From Erysipelothrix sp. HDW6C (GTDB taxonomy: Bacteria; Bacillota_I; Bacilli_A; Erysipelotrichales; Erysipelotrichaceae), in NCBI RefSeq assembly GCF_011299615.1, contig NZ_CP049861.1:2232001-2296000 (forward strand): a stretch of 64,000 bases of DNA, given 5' to 3'. Shown here piece by piece: positions 7,217-16,635 of this stretch; positions within the stretch are counted from its first letter, which is position 1, and the number at the start of each line of letters is the position of its first letter. The translations under genes and the position numbers were made by a program. The notes under the pieces are model-generated. The model was not told the origin of the DNA. It did no database searches and saw only the letters and a program-made list of their open reading frames with translations.

Positions 7217-9619
7217 CTATGCTGGTTTAACAACAAGGTTTACAATCTTATTCTTGATGATAATTTCTTTAATGACTACCATACCTTCAAGATTCTTAAT
7301 AACTTGTGGATGTGCGTGAACGCGTGATTTTAAATCGTCCTCTGCAAGGTTTGTTGGCGCTTGGAATTTGGCGCGAACTTTACCATTAATTTGAACAACT
7401 ATTTCAACTTCATCTAAGATAAGTTTCTCAGGGTCAAACGTTGGCCATGGTTGATAACTTATGCTTTCTTCGCCCGTTACCATAGTAAATAACTCTTCAC
7501 CCATATGAGGTGCGAAGGTTGCAAGCATCTTTATGAATCCAAGTGCATACGGTTTGTAAACTGTTTCAGCTTTATAAGCCTCGTTTACGAAGATCATAAG
7601 CTGTGCCAACGCTGTATTCAATCCGAATGATTCAATATCATGGGTTACTTTTTGAACCGTTTGGTTGTAGGCAAAGTCTAGACTACCATCATTGGTATCA
7701 ACAAGTTTATCGGACTCATCAAACAGACGCCATACACGATCCAACCATTTACGGATACCATCAAGACCGCGCGTGCTCCATGCAATCGCACCATCAAGGG
7801 GTCCCATAAACATTTCGTAAACACGCAATGTATCGGCACCATGACTTAAGACAATGTCATCAGGATTAACCACGTTACCGCGTGACTTACTCATTTTTTC
7901 ATTGTTAGCACCCAAAATCATACCTTGATGATAAAGTTGTTTGAAGGGTTCTTTCGTATCAACAACGCCGATATCAAACAATACTTTGTGCCAGAATCGT
8001 GCATAAAGTAAATGTAAGACCGCATGCTCTGCCCCACCCATATACATATCAACATTCATCCAATGTTTGAGAAGCTCGGGATCACCGATGGCTTCTGTAT
8101 TGGTTGGGTCAATGTAACGCAAGTAATACCAGCAAGAACCTGCCCATTGTGGCATTGTATTTGTCTCACGTTTTCCTTTTGAGCCATCAGCAAATGTAAC
8201 ATCAAGCCATGCTCCTGCATGCGCTAATGGTGATTCACCATTGGATGCCGGTTTGTAGTTTTCCACTTCCGGTAACTCGAGCGGCAGTTCATCAAGTTCG
8301 ACCGTACGCATTGTTCCATCTTCCATATGTACAATTGGAATTGGCTCACCCCAATATCGTTGGCGGGAGAACAACCAATCGCGTAATTTATAGGTCACTT
8401 TGGGTTCTCCAAAACCGTTGGACACCAACCATTCATTCATAATTCCGATGGCTTCTTCTTTATCAAGACCATCCAAGAACTCAGAATTAATATGCACACC
8501 ATCACCTGTATGTGCCGATTCACTGATATCACCACCTGCAAGTACAGGAACGATTTCTAAATTGTATTTTTTCGCAAATTCATAATCACGTTCATCATGT
8601 GCAGGAACCGCCATAATTGCTCCAGTTCCATATGCCGCTAAGACATAGTCAGCAATATAAATTGGTACATGTTTGCCGTTTACAGGGTTGATTGCATAGG
8701 CTCCTGTGAATACTCCTGACTTATCTTTATTAAGTTCGGTACGTTCAAGGTCTGTTTTACGTTGGACTGCGTCAACATAAGCATCCACTTCAGCACGATT
8801 TTCCGGTGTTGTAATTTCACTTACAAACGGATGCTCTGGTGCAAGAACGCAGTAAGTATTTCCAAACAAGGTATCCGCACGCGTTGTAAACACTGTAAAC
8901 TCACGATCGTGATCCGCAATCTTAAAGATTACATTCGACCCAACTGATTTTCCAATCCAGTTTATTTGCATTTCTTTAGTAGACGCTGGCCATTCGACAA
9001 GATCCAAATCTTCCAAGAGGCGCTCAGCATAAGCTGTAATCTTCAAGACCCATTGGCGCATTGGAACACGAATAACATCAAAGCCACCAACCTCGGATTT
9101 TCCATTAATAACTTCTTCATTTGCTAAAACTGTTCCCAATTCCGGACAGAAATTTACGGGTTTCTCATCAATGTATGCAAGGCCCATGTCATAGAGTTTG
9201 GTAAAAATCCATTGTGTCCATTTATAGTATTGAGGATCCGTTGTTGAGATTTCACGTGACCAATCATATGAAAGGCCCAATGATTTGATTTGCTTGGTAA
9301 AGTTTGCAATATTTTCTTTCGTGAATTCAGCTGGATGATGCCCTGTTTTCAATGCATATTGCTCAGCTGGCAATCCAAACGCATCCCAGCCAATTGGATG
9401 AAGGACATTGAATCCCTTCATACGTTTGTAACGTGCCATAACATCGGTAGCTGTATAGCCACGGGGATGACCCACATGAAGCCCATTCCCTGATGGATAT
9501 GGGAACATATCTAAGATGTAGTATTTTGGCAATTCAAAATTACGGATGTCAGTTTTGAATGTCTCATTCTCATCCCAATATTTTTGCCATTTTTGTTCAA
9601 TTTTTAAATGGTTATACAT
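7217..9619 (-). CDS. leuS: Leucyl-tRNA synthetase
   Basis: 800 residues, normal bacterial LeuRS length. It charges tRNA-Leu. The class I signature appears as [16 protein letters not shown] (HIGH motif) near residue 40 and [10 protein letters not shown] (KMSKS loop) near 575. The CP1 editing domain lies between them, with its [14 protein letters not shown] and [15 protein letters not shown] blocks, which hydrolyse mischarged tRNA. The start [11 protein letters not shown] was chosen because GGAGGAG precedes it by 5-6 nt; the frame is open further up inside the T-box terminator. Expression is controlled by the leucine T-box leader. Confidence 0.97.
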   Translation of the reverse strand: MYNHLKIEQKWQKYWDENETFKTDIRNFELPKYYILDMFPYPSGNGLHVGHPRGYTATDVMARYKRMKGFNVLHPIGWDAFGLPAEQYALKTGHHPAEFTKENIANFTKQIKSLGLSYDWSREISTTDPQYYKWTQWIFTKLYDMGLAYIDEKPVNFCPELGTVLANEEVINGKSEVGGFDVIRVPMRQWVLKITAYAERLLEDLDLVEWPASTKEMQINWIGKSVGSNVIFKIADHDREFTVFTTRADTLFGNTYCVLAPEHPFVSEITTPENRAEVDAYVDAVQRKTDLERTELNKDKSGVFTGAYAINPVNGKHVPIYIADYVLAAYGTGAIMAVPAHDERDYEFAKKYNLEIVPVLAGGDISESAHTGDGVHINSEFLDGLDKEEAIGIMNEWLVSNGFGEPKVTYKLRDWLFSRQRYWGEPIPIVHMEDGTMRTVELDELPLELPEVENYKPASNGESPLAHAGAWLDVTFADGSKGKRETNTMPQWAGSCWYYLRYIDPTNTEAIGDPELLKHWMNVDMYMGGAEHAVLHLLYARFWHKVLFDIGVVDTKEPFKQLYHQGMILGANNEKMSKSRGNVVNPDDIVLSHGADTLRVYEMFMGPLDGAIAWSTRGLDGIRKWLDRVWRLFDESDKLVDTNDGSLDFAYNQTVQKVTHDIESFGLNTALAQLMIFVNEAYKAETVYKPYALGFIKMLATFAPHMGEELFTMVTGEESISYQPWPTFDPEKLILDEVEIVVQINGKVRAKFQAPTNLAEDDLKSRVHAHPQVIKNLEGMVVIKEIIIKNKIVNLVVKPA

Positions 9620-9638
9620 AATTTCTCCTCCATATAAT

Positions 9639-9677
9639 AAAAAAAGCACCTGCAAAAGGACGAATGTCTCGCGGTAC
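9639..9677 (-). terminator. T-box leader terminator of leuS
   Basis: On the transcript GUACC-GCGAGA pairs with UUUUGC-A-GGUGC: 11 bp with one bulged A and a 9-nt loop, then seven U. The 5' arm is part of the T-box sequence, so uncharged tRNA binding and termination are mutually exclusive. Confidence 0.85.
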
Positions 9678-9868
9678 CACCTTAATTCTTATCCTAAGAT
9701 TTGGATAAGCTCTCAACTCCCTTAACGCGGGGATACGAAATCTTCTACTCAAGTTCAAAGATTCTGCTCAAAGATGAGTTCAATTATATGCCACCACTGA
9801 TTTCCACCAACCATCAGCTCTCTTTGCGCTTTATATAACCTACTATTTCTTATCATTGCCTTGCCCTA
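9650..9868 (-). promoter_or_regulatory. Leucine-specific T-box riboswitch
   Basis: The T-box core AAGGTGGTACCGCG (9670-9683) precedes the terminator. Upstream lies a stem I with AGAGAGCTGATGG and GGTGGAAATCAG, the usual distal-loop elements. The specifier loop ends TGAACTCATC, giving specifier codon CTC (Leu) at 9776-9778. Uncharged tRNA-Leu would bind the specifier and the T-box bulge and stabilise the antiterminator, switching on leuS. Confidence 0.92.
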
Positions 9869-9897
9869 ATAATAAGCGAATTCAATGGGATTGTCAA
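9869..9897 (-). promoter_or_regulatory. leuS promoter
   Basis: TTGACA, 17-nt spacer, TATTAT, immediately upstream of the T-box leader. It sits just beyond the terminator of the preceding operon. Confidence 0.85.
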
Positions 9898-9910
9898 ACG
9901 CATCGGCATT

Positions 9911-9932
9911 AAAAAAGTGAGCGTAAGCTCAC
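9911..9932 (-). terminator. Terminator of the rlmA-pentapeptide operon
   Basis: GTGAGC / GCTCAC stem, 4-nt loop, six T on the minus strand. Confidence 0.85.
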
Positions 9933-9936
9933 GCAT

Positions 9937-10551
9937 TCAATCAACAATAATTCCAAACTGTGCAAGAAGCGAAATCCCTTGATCCATACGAATTGTTAGC
10001 CCCTGTGCAAGACGGGGTGAATAACTGATTGATGTGAAATCTGCTTTACGTAAATCCAATCCACTCAGCTTTGTTTCGGTGAAATCAGCCTTATCAATTT
10101 TAACATCCGCAAACACAAGATTCTTGTGTTCAAGATTCTGAAACGAACTCTCCACCAACTGAGTGTTCTCAAACGTAACATCATTTACCTTGTTATCTGA
10201 AAAATTGAGATAGTTCATAAGATTATTGGAAAAGAGCACATCTTTTACCACGCACTTAAATAGTGAACTGGCAAGAAATTTACAGTTTTTGAAAGCAACA
10301 CGATACATGTAAGAATCATCAAATTCTATATTTGAAAAATCACAGTTTTCAATCAGACAATCTAAAATCTCCGACCGTTTAAAGTCAACTTCAACAAAAG
10401 TACACTTCTTAAATGCCACACTATTCAAACGAACAGGATCTCCATCGCCATAAACAATGCAGTTTTCATATTGGGTCCCTTGTTCAAGATTCCACAATTC
10501 TACCCGCTGATCAACAATGACATCATGAATCATTACTCCCGGTTTCTTCAT
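9937..10551 (-). CDS. Pentapeptide-repeat protein (Qnr-like fold), copy 2
   Basis: 204 residues built of A/C-x-F/L-x-x five-residue units, for example CDFSNIEFDD, CKFLASSLFK and KADFTETKLSGLDLRKADF. These predict a right-handed quadrilateral beta helix. The ending GLTIRMDQGISLLAQFGIIVD resembles the C-terminus of the Gram-positive Qnr-type proteins, which mimic DNA and protect gyrase. It lies 12 nt after an equal-length paralogue with the same repeat layout and ending, so the pair arose by tandem duplication. The fold is clear; gyrase protection is a family-based guess. No transmembrane segments or signal peptide are seen. Confidence 0.8.
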   Translation of the reverse strand: MKKPGVMIHDVIVDQRVELWNLEQGTQYENCIVYGDGDPVRLNSVAFKKCTFVEVDFKRSEILDCLIENCDFSNIEFDDSYMYRVAFKNCKFLASSLFKCVVKDVLFSNNLMNYLNFSDNKVNDVTFENTQLVESSFQNLEHKNLVFADVKIDKADFTETKLSGLDLRKADFTSISYSPRLAQGLTIRMDQGISLLAQFGIIVD

Positions 10552-10563
10552 ACATTCTCTTTT

Positions 10564-11178
10564 CTAGTCAACGAGCATTCCCATTTGACGGGCAAAATGA
10601 ACAGCTTGATCCATACGGATTTTTAAGCCTTCTACCTCTTTACCCGTAAATAGTATAGCATCAAATTCACAGGTTCGTAAGTCCAACCCTTTCATGGGAG
10701 TCCCCGAAAAATTGGCTTTATTTATTGTACACTCATGAAAACTAAGTCGCTTAAAATTAAGCTCTTGAAACGATGATTCACTCACATCACATTTCATAAA
10801 ATGGATATCTTCAACCTTGCTTCCCATCATTCCTACGTAGCGTGCAAACACATTACTAAACTGAACATTGCGCATAAAACACTTTGCAAAAGAGGAGGCC
10901 ATGAGTTTGCAATCCTCAAAGTGTATGCTCCCAAGATAGGAATCAAAGAAATTTAAATTGGAAAGATCACAGTATCGAAAATGAACATTCTGTATTTCTG
11001 CGCGCTCAAGATCGTTGAAGAGAAATTCACATCGCTCAAAAATAACATCACTTATAAACAAACGATCAAATTCTTGCACCACCTTGCATCGCACATAGCG
11101 TGTTTGTGGTTGCAAGTCGGAAACATTCACAATTTCATCGCTTATCTCTTTTTCAATCAGGTGTGTTGGTAGTTTCAT
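10564..11178 (-). CDS. Pentapeptide-repeat protein (Qnr-like fold), copy 1
   Basis: 204 residues, the same length as its downstream neighbour. Repeats include CDLSNLNFFDSYLGSIHF, CKLMASSFAKCF and KANFSGTPMKGLDLR, ending GLKIRMDQAVHFARQMGMLVD. The start MKLPTHLIE has AAGGT 5 nt upstream. It makes the two paralogues equal in length, which is why I prefer it to the ATG 27 nt further up. It overlaps the 3' end of rlmA by 26 nt, so the three genes are one operon. Role as for the neighbour: probably a DNA-mimic protein, target unproven. Confidence 0.8.
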   Translation of the reverse strand: MKLPTHLIEKEISDEIVNVSDLQPQTRYVRCKVVQEFDRLFISDVIFERCEFLFNDLERAEIQNVHFRYCDLSNLNFFDSYLGSIHFEDCKLMASSFAKCFMRNVQFSNVFARYVGMMGSKVEDIHFMKCDVSESSFQELNFKRLSFHECTINKANFSGTPMKGLDLRTCEFDAILFTGKEVEGLKIRMDQAVHFARQMGMLVD

Positions 11179-11980
11179 TGGGACCTTCTTTCGTATAAAC
11201 TGCATATCCGAATGCTAGTGGGGTATTCAACGTTTGAAGTTGAGCAAGTTTCGCTTTACCCATAGCGGGCGTTCGATGGTAGTACGGCGTCATTGCAAAA
11301 AGATTCGCAATATCTTCAGGTGTACGCAAAACAACCGCTTGCTCAGAACGTATTGTTTCTCGGTAGGTTAATCCAGGGTATTCCTTCAGAATGACTTCAT
11401 TCTTATACGGTTGTTCATACAGGACCTCTTTGATGCCCATTAAATGATCTTCAAGCGGAAACACATCAATGAAGATACCACCCGCTCGTAAAACACGATG
11501 CACTTCTTCAGGTGAAAACGGTGCAAATACTGCATACACAACATCCATCGATTCGCTCATAATCGGTAATTGGTATGTACTTGCAACTGCTAGCTTTAAG
11601 GTATGATCTCGTTTGGCCGCCGTTTCAATTGCTTGCTTTGAGATATCAACCCCATAGACACTTACACCTGACATCGCAATTGCTTGCGCATACCATCCTT
11701 CACCACAACCTGCATCCAACACAAATTTTGGACGATGGTTAATCACAATATCATATAAAGTCTGGCGAAAAGGTATGTAATATCCTTCATGAAAAAATTG
11801 TGTCCGTGCCCGAACCATTTCCTTTTCATCACCATGCTGTTTGTCTTTTTTACTTTGTGACATCAAGAGGTTTATCTGCCCTTTTTTAGCCTTATCAAAG
11901 CGATGGTTTGACGCACACACATAACACGTTTCTTGTTCTTCCAGCTGTTTATTACAGACGGGACATTTGAATTTACTCAT
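11153..11980 (-). CDS. rlmA: 23S rRNA (guanine-N1)-methyltransferase RlmA family
   Basis: 275 residues. The N-terminal zinc site has the RlmA spacing (Cys6, Cys9, Cys22, His26), followed by FDKAKKGQINLL, which matches the E. coli RlmA start. The SAM-binding motif is VLDAGCGEGWYAQ, with VYAVFAPF further on. The family methylates N1 of G745 (RlmA-I) or G748 (RlmA-II) in the helix 35 loop of 23S rRNA. Gram-positive members are usually type II, where methylation alters tylosin and telithromycin action. The type cannot be settled from sequence alone. It leads an operon with two pentapeptide-repeat genes. Confidence 0.88.
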   Translation of the reverse strand: MSKFKCPVCNKQLEEQETCYVCASNHRFDKAKKGQINLLMSQSKKDKQHGDEKEMVRARTQFFHEGYYIPFRQTLYDIVINHRPKFVLDAGCGEGWYAQAIAMSGVSVYGVDISKQAIETAAKRDHTLKLAVASTYQLPIMSESMDVVYAVFAPFSPEEVHRVLRAGGIFIDVFPLEDHLMGIKEVLYEQPYKNEVILKEYPGLTYRETIRSEQAVVLRTPEDIANLFAMTPYYHRTPAMGKAKLAQLQTLNTPLAFGYAVYTKEGPNETTNTPD

Positions 11981-12030
11981 ACGATTACCTCTACTTCACA
12001 ATTATATCACACACTTTCGAGACAAAAATA

Positions 12031-12058
12031 TTGATATTTCATACTTATTCACTATAAT
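12031..12058 (+). promoter_or_regulatory. Promoter of the thioredoxin-like lipoprotein
   Basis: TTGATA, 16-nt spacer, TATAAT. GAGGAGG of the gene follows about 9 nt downstream. Confidence 0.75.
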
Positions 12059-12082
12059 TAAAACAGATGAGGAGGTCACAAG

Positions 12083-12628
12083 ATGAAAAAATTAATTTTT
12101 ACTCTTATGGCAATTATGCTCGTTCTCACTGGCTGTACAAGCAAAGGGAACACGTCTGCAGATGGTGCAGCGGATATGAGCGGATACGAAGGCATTGGTA
12201 AGGAACACCATTTTGTTTCTGAAGCACTTCCTGATATGGTATCAAACATTGAAAATAAAGTCGAAGGAATCTACTACTTAGGATTTGCGACATGCCCATG
12301 GTGTATTGAACTAACACCTGTAATGGAAGATGTTGCAAGTGAGCTAAATGTTTCGATTCACTATTTGAACGTTCGCGATGACGCTTGGAAAACAAACAAG
12401 CTCGCTGATCGTATCATGGCATTTGAAGAAACACTACCTGCAAGTGCAACCAAAAGTGAAGGATATGTTCCTTACCTTATCATAATTGATAAAGATGGAA
12501 ACATTAAAACACATTTGGGAACTGTTGATGGACATGAACCATCAAAAGCAAAAATGACTGAAGATCAAGTTAACTTCTTAACAATTCGTCTCAAAGAAAT
12601 GTTTAAGACAGTAACACCGAACGCCTAA
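12083..12628 (+). CDS. Thioredoxin-like lipoprotein with CPWC active site
   Basis: 181 residues. Lipoprotein signal with lipobox LTGC (Cys18), so it is extracytoplasmic and membrane-anchored. The thioredoxin fold follows, with active site ATCPWCIE near residue 70 and the cis-proline block GYVPYLIIIDKDGNI near 131. It resembles the bacteriocin-transport-accessory/thioredoxin group of Gram-positive bacteria. A disulfide reductase or isomerase role on surface proteins is likely, the partner unknown. The gene stands alone between its own promoter and terminator. GAGGAGG lies 8 nt before the ATG. Confidence 0.85.
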   Translation: MKKLIFTLMAIMLVLTGCTSKGNTSADGAADMSGYEGIGKEHHFVSEALPDMVSNIENKVEGIYYLGFATCPWCIELTPVMEDVASELNVSIHYLNVRDDAWKTNKLADRIMAFEETLPASATKSEGYVPYLIIIDKDGNIKTHLGTVDGHEPSKAKMTEDQVNFLTIRLKEMFKTVTPNA

Positions 12629-12643
12629 CCAGCGTTCTTTTTT
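12619..12643 (+). terminator. Terminator of the thioredoxin-like gene
   Basis: GAACGC / GCGTTC 6-bp stem, 7-nt loop, six T. It includes the stop codon region. Confidence 0.75.
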
Positions 12644-12647
12644 ATGT

Positions 12648-12678
12648 AAAAGGTCAAATCACAGTGATTTGACCTTTT
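12648..12678 (-). terminator. Bidirectional hairpin, terminator of the GNAT gene
   Basis: AAAAGGTCAAATCAC / GTGATTTGACCTTTT, a perfect 15-bp inverted repeat flanked by A/T runs on both sides. Confidence 0.8.
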
Positions 12679-12681
12679 CAT

Positions 12682-13089
12682 TTAACGAATAAGATTTTTA
12701 AGGAAAATAATCTCCATACTCTCACCAGGTAGGACGAGACTTCCAGAGTCTTGGTAATCAAATTTTCTGTAAAAGTGTTGTGCATCTTCATCGGTTCGTG
12801 ATGATGTCATCGCCATTAAATGCCCCAATGCCATCATTTCTGTTTCCCAATAATTCATGAGTTCAATACCAAATCCGCGACCCCGATATTCTTCTTGAAT
12901 AAACAACAAATTCATAAAGGGAATTTGATCCCAGAACATATTGTAACGGAGCCAACCAATGATTTCACCTTCAAGTTCGTAGACAAGAATTCGACCTGTT
13001 TGAATTTTAAATACAAGTTCTTCAGGTTCAAGCAGTGAATCCAATTCTTTGAGTCGATTAAAATCTTCTTCTAGAGCACGACGTATCAT
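12682..13089 (-). CDS. GNAT-family N-acetyltransferase
   Basis: 135 residues, single GNAT domain. MIRRALEEDFNRLKELDSLL is the typical first strand-helix. MNLLFIQEEYRGRGFGIELM is motif A, with the acetyl-CoA pyrophosphate loop RGRGFG. EDAQHFYRKFDYQDSG is the C-terminal acyl-CoA/tyrosine block. The acceptor is unknown; small GNATs of this type acetylate proteins, amino acids or small amines. Monocistronic; GGAGG lies about 5 nt upstream of the ATG. Confidence 0.87.
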   Translation of the reverse strand: MIRRALEEDFNRLKELDSLLEPEELVFKIQTGRILVYELEGEIIGWLRYNMFWDQIPFMNLLFIQEEYRGRGFGIELMNYWETEMMALGHLMAMTSSRTDEDAQHFYRKFDYQDSGSLVLPGESMEIIFLKNLIR

Positions 13090-13138
13090 AGTTGTACCTC
13101 CTCTGTTACTACAATTCTAATCCTTGTAACAGATTCTT

Positions 13139-13741
13139 TCAAGAGTCAACATCATTAATTTCTCTAAAATACTCTAAAACGGCTTGATATCGGCGTCTTG
13201 CAATGGGAATAATGGTCCCATCCACAAGAACCATACCATCTCTGACAATACTCTCAACATAACGCATGTTAACAAGTACACCACGATAGACTTCAAGAAA
13301 CGGCCACAACTTGAGCACCTCTTTCCAGTGCGCTAATGTCTCATGGCTGCTGATTTCATTAAACAGTGTATGTATCGCTATTGAGCGATTTTCGGTTTCT
13401 ACGTAGATAATATCCTCGACTTGTATCTTAATAGCCCCACTTCTTCCAATGATGACTTCACGCGGTTCAAAGCGCGTGTTCACCAATATTTGATGAATAC
13501 ATTTTAAAACACCTGGATTGTCGAGTGTACCGTCAGATTTTATGAGATGAGATAAATACAAGGTTCTACCCTTTGGCCCGCGAAAATCCAAATTATCAGT
13601 AATCCATAGGTCACATTTTAAATCACTTTTTCGTTCCCTCATATGTACGCCAAAAAGTTCGTGATACAACGCAATTACATTGAACAGTTCTTGACGTAAT
13701 CCAGTATTTTTAATGTCTAATTGATAACCGACCACAGACAT
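13139..13741 (-). CDS. Orphan LytTR-domain transcriptional regulator
   Basis: 200 residues. The C-terminal half (from about residue 100) is a LytTR DNA-binding domain: IKIQVEDIIYVETENRSIAIHT, then FLEVYRGVLVNMRYVESI and ARRRYQAVLEYF. The N-terminal half does not show a clear receiver phospho-acceptor; WITDNLDF may be a degenerate remnant. No histidine kinase is adjacent. The start is uncertain: GGAGGG touches this ATG directly, which is too close, but lies 6 nt before a GTG two codons later (13735), the likelier initiator. The frame is open for 14 more codons upstream. LytTR proteins bind direct repeats and often control peptide or virulence genes; targets here are unknown. Confidence 0.8.
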   Translation of the reverse strand: MSVVGYQLDIKNTGLRQELFNVIALYHELFGVHMRERKSDLKCDLWITDNLDFRGPKGRTLYLSHLIKSDGTLDNPGVLKCIHQILVNTRFEPREVIIGRSGAIKIQVEDIIYVETENRSIAIHTLFNEISSHETLAHWKEVLKLWPFLEVYRGVLVNMRYVESIVRDGMVLVDGTIIPIARRRYQAVLEYFREINDVDS

Positions 13742-13865
13742 CCCTCCGATATATAATACTAACTTAACGGAATAAATCTCCAATGTAAATGAACTATGGT
13801 CAAACGGTTTCTCTCGACACGCAAGTGGCGCTATTCATTAAATTCGCACCATTTTAGAAGTCCCT

Positions 13866-13901
13866 AAAAAAAAGACATCACTCGCTTTGAGTCATGTCTT
13901 T
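13866..13901 (-). terminator. copB terminator
   Basis: AAAGACATCACTC / GAGTCATGTCTTT, 13-position stem with one mismatch and a 5-nt loop, followed on the minus strand by a run of eight T. Confidence 0.9.
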
Positions 13902-13907
13902 CTCTGT

Positions 13908-16037
13908 TTATTTTATACGCAACAGCATAGCATTGATTGCTACAATAACCGTACTCAATGACATCAAGATAGCACCCACAGCTGGCGAAAGAATGAAACC
14001 AACACCAGCCAATACCCCTGCTGCGAGTGGGATTGCAATAAAGTTATACCCCGCTCCCCACAACAAGTTCTCTTTCATCTTGCGTGTTGTATTCTTGGCA
14101 AGAGAAATAAAATGTAAAATGTCTGCTGGGTTGGACTTTACCAAAATGACATCTGCTGAGTCGATTGCGACATCGGTTCCTGCACCAATCGCAACACCAA
14201 CATCAGCGCGTGCAAGACTTGGTGCATCATTGACACCATCACCCACCATCAAAACGGTGAGTCCGCGTTCTTTGTATTCTTTAACAATGCGTTCTTTATC
14301 TTCTGGCATCAGCTCAGCATGAACATCTTCGATTCCGAGCTCATTCCCAATTAATGTCGCAGCTTGTTTGTTATCTCCAGTTAACATGACAGGTTTAATA
14401 CCTTGTTTGATCAATGCATCAATCATTGCTTTAGATTCAGGTTTTATTTCATCCCCTTGTGCAATGATCCCTGTATTGTGATTCTCAACAAGCAAGAAAC
14501 TTACAGAATATCCTTGACGCGATAAATCCATAAATAAGGATTCATCGTACGGTATCTTTTGATTTATAAGATAGCCCACATTGGTTATCTTTACATCTTT
14601 ATTCGCAATGGTCCCATCAAGCCCCACTCCAGCAATTGTATTAACATGATGTGCCTCGAGCAATTGAACACCGACAGTTTCTGCTTTTTCAAGAATTCCA
14701 ATTGCAAGCGGATGTGATGAACTTTGCTCTAGTGATGCAAAGTATTGGAGGACTGTGTCATCGCTGTAATTGTCATCAAAAGATTCATAATGCGTTACTT
14801 TAAAGTTACCTTCTGTAAGCGTCCCAGTCTTGTCCATCATAAGGACATCAACATGTTCAGCGACTTCGAGGGCTTGACGATTTTTAATGAGGAGACCATT
14901 TTGAGCTCCTAAAGACGTTGATCGCGCTGTTACTAATGGAATTGCCAATCCAAGAGCATGAGGACATGCAATGACCAACACCGTAACCATACGCTCAATC
15001 CCAAAGTTCAATCCAGAAAGTATCGTCCACACAATAAGAGCAACAATCCCAACACCACTGGCAATATAGAAAAGCCACTTTGCGACTTTATCTGCCATTG
15101 ACTCTGCATTGGATTTATCACCTTGGGCTTGTTTCACCAAGTCCATGACTTGCGACAAATAGCCAGATTCTCCTGTACCTGTCACTTCAACAGTAATCGT
15201 TCCAGACCCATTAACCGATCCACCAATGACTTTATCACCAACATTTTTCTTAACTGCACGTGCTTCACCTGTAATCATGGCTTCATTCACTGACGTTGAT
15301 CCCGCAATGATTGTTCCATCGGTCGGCATGTTTTCCCCTGCTTTAACCAAAACTTTATCGCCAACATGAACATCCACCAACGGATGTTTCATGGTTGAGC
15401 CATCTTCCATAACAACCGTCGCATCACTGGGCAGCAACTCCGCCATGCGTTGCAACGCATTTCCCGCATTTGAGACTGCTTCCATCTCAATCCAGTGTCC
15501 AAGTAGCATAATGAGAATTAAGCTTGCGAGTTCCCAAAAGAAATCCATAATATGATTGGGACTTTTAATAACTGAGTTCATAACAAATGCATACATACTG
15601 TAGATATACGCAACAGAAATCCCAAGCGAAATAAGTGTCATCATCGCTGGACTCTTTTGTTGTAATTCCATTTTAGCCCCTTTTAAAAACGGCATTCCCC
15701 CATAGAAGAATAAGAGTGTCGCTAAAATCGCAACAACCCAGTCACTTCCTGGAAACGCAAACTGAAAAGGTAGCGTAACGCCCATCATTGGTGCGAAAAT
15801 TAAAATTGGGACCCCCATAAAAAGAGAGACTATGAACTTTTTCTTTAAATCCCCCATTCCATGCATGGAGTGATCCATGCCACCGTGTCCACTGTGATCC
15901 ATCGTTGTATGATCCATCCCATCATGACTGCCATGATTCATTGCTTCATGATCCATTCCGTCATGCTTCATTTGACCATGCTCATGATGCATGTGTTCAT
16001 GATCCATGTCGTCGTGGTGATTATGATTTTTTTCCAT
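13908..16037 (-). CDS. copB: Copper-exporting P1B-type ATPase, CopB group
   Basis: About 709 residues. The first roughly 65 are a His/Met-rich metal-collecting tail with repeated GMDH/MDH units and no CxxC heavy-metal domain. The transmembrane motif is [17 protein letters not shown] marks the P1B-3/CopB group, which exports Cu+ or Cu2+ (Ag+). Catalytic blocks are MITGEA (actuator), DKTGTLTEG (phosphorylated Asp), SSSHPLA, MLTGDN and [11 protein letters not shown]. It acts in the plasma membrane. ATG was chosen, with AGGAGG 10 nt upstream; a TTG two codons earlier sits 4 nt from that site and is possible. It is divergent from the CopY repressor with a cop box over its promoter. Confidence 0.93.
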   Translation of the reverse strand: MEKNHNHHDDMDHEHMHHEHGQMKHDGMDHEAMNHGSHDGMDHTTMDHSGHGGMDHSMHGMGDLKKKFIVSLFMGVPILIFAPMMGVTLPFQFAFPGSDWVVAILATLLFFYGGMPFLKGAKMELQQKSPAMMTLISLGISVAYIYSMYAFVMNSVIKSPNHIMDFFWELASLILIMLLGHWIEMEAVSNAGNALQRMAELLPSDATVVMEDGSTMKHPLVDVHVGDKVLVKAGENMPTDGTIIAGSTSVNEAMITGEARAVKKNVGDKVIGGSVNGSGTITVEVTGTGESGYLSQVMDLVKQAQGDKSNAESMADKVAKWLFYIASGVGIVALIVWTILSGLNFGIERMVTVLVIACPHALGLAIPLVTARSTSLGAQNGLLIKNRQALEVAEHVDVLMMDKTGTLTEGNFKVTHYESFDDNYSDDTVLQYFASLEQSSSHPLAIGILEKAETVGVQLLEAHHVNTIAGVGLDGTIANKDVKITNVGYLINQKIPYDESLFMDLSRQGYSVSFLLVENHNTGIIAQGDEIKPESKAMIDALIKQGIKPVMLTGDNKQAATLIGNELGIEDVHAELMPEDKERIVKEYKERGLTVLMVGDGVNDAPSLARADVGVAIGAGTDVAIDSADVILVKSNPADILHFISLAKNTTRKMKENLLWGAGYNFIAIPLAAGVLAGVGFILSPAVGAILMSLSTVIVAINAMLLRIK

Positions 16038-16069
16038 ATTCAAATCGCCTCCTGATTGATTCTACCTTA

Positions 16070-16098
16070 AGTTTACAACTGTAAACGAACTTTGTCAA
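16070..16098 (-). promoter_or_regulatory. copB promoter
   Basis: TTGACA, 17-nt spacer, TAAACT on the minus strand. The cop box covers the -10. Confidence 0.75.
16072..16085. promoter_or_regulatory. cop box 1 (CopY operator)
   Basis: TTTACAACTGTAAA contains TACA-N2-TGTA, the CopY operator core, as a perfect palindrome over the copB -10. Confidence 0.85.
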
Positions 16099-16124
16099 AT
16101 CGAACACTCTCTTTATCATAAGAC

Positions 16125-16153
16125 TTGACTTCACTCGATTACAGTTGTAAATT
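16125..16153 (+). promoter_or_regulatory. copY promoter
   Basis: TTGACT, 17-nt spacer, TAAATT. It mirrors the copB promoter, with the second cop box over the spacer and -10. Confidence 0.65.
16138..16151. promoter_or_regulatory. cop box 2 (CopY operator)
   Basis: ATTACAGTTGTAAA carries a second TACA-N2-TGTA core, giving one operator per divergent promoter. Confidence 0.85.
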
Positions 16154-16174
16154 ATAAGAAAGGAAGTGATCACT

Positions 16175-16630
16175 ATGGAAGATTTACACAAAGCTTCATC
16201 TGCAGAATGGGATGTGATGCGTGTTATTTGGAGTCTTGACGATGCTACAAGTCGCAGTGTCGCAGACATTCTGAAAGCATCAAAAAATTGGGAAATGGCA
16301 ACTACAAAAACACTCCTAGGTCGCCTCGTAAAGAAAGGCTACCTTGAAACAGAGAAAGACGGCAATCGTTTTATCTATCGTGCAAAAGTGACGGAAGAGG
16401 AAAGTGTTTCTAAGCGCGTTGATCGCCTTTTTTCATCAATTTGTGAGAGTGCAGTTGGAAACGCTATTGCTACAGCCATAACTGATTATGATTTATCCAA
16501 TGATGATCGCGATCTCATTTTAAAAGCACTTGAAGGAAAAACATTTGTAGAAAGTATCGCTTGTAATTGTGTGCCACACGATGGTAAACCATGTACATGC
16601 GAACCAGGGAATTGCACATGCGGAAAATAG
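16175..16630 (+). CDS. copY: CopY-type copper-responsive repressor
   Basis: 151 residues, BlaI/MecI/CopY winged helix. The helix-turn-helix region spans about residues 6-75 (SSAEWDVMRVIWSL through ATTKTLLGRLVKKGYLE). The C-terminus has three cysteine pairs (CNC, CTC, CTC); CopY uses CxC pairs to bind Zn2+ when DNA-bound and Cu+ when induced. Excess copper would displace it from the two cop boxes and release copB and itself. The ATG was chosen over an in-frame GTG 9 nt upstream because AGGAAG lies 8 nt before it. Confidence 0.93.
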   Translation: MEDLHKASSAEWDVMRVIWSLDDATSRSVADILKASKNWEMATTKTLLGRLVKKGYLETEKDGNRFIYRAKVTEEESVSKRVDRLFSSICESAVGNAIATAITDYDLSNDDRDLILKALEGKTFVESIACNCVPHDGKPCTCEPGNCTCGK

Positions 16631-16635
16631 GTAAA

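Noticed and set aside
13908-14322. Rightward open frame across the copB 3' end
   Set aside because: It is opposite the conserved copB C-terminus and has no start signal.
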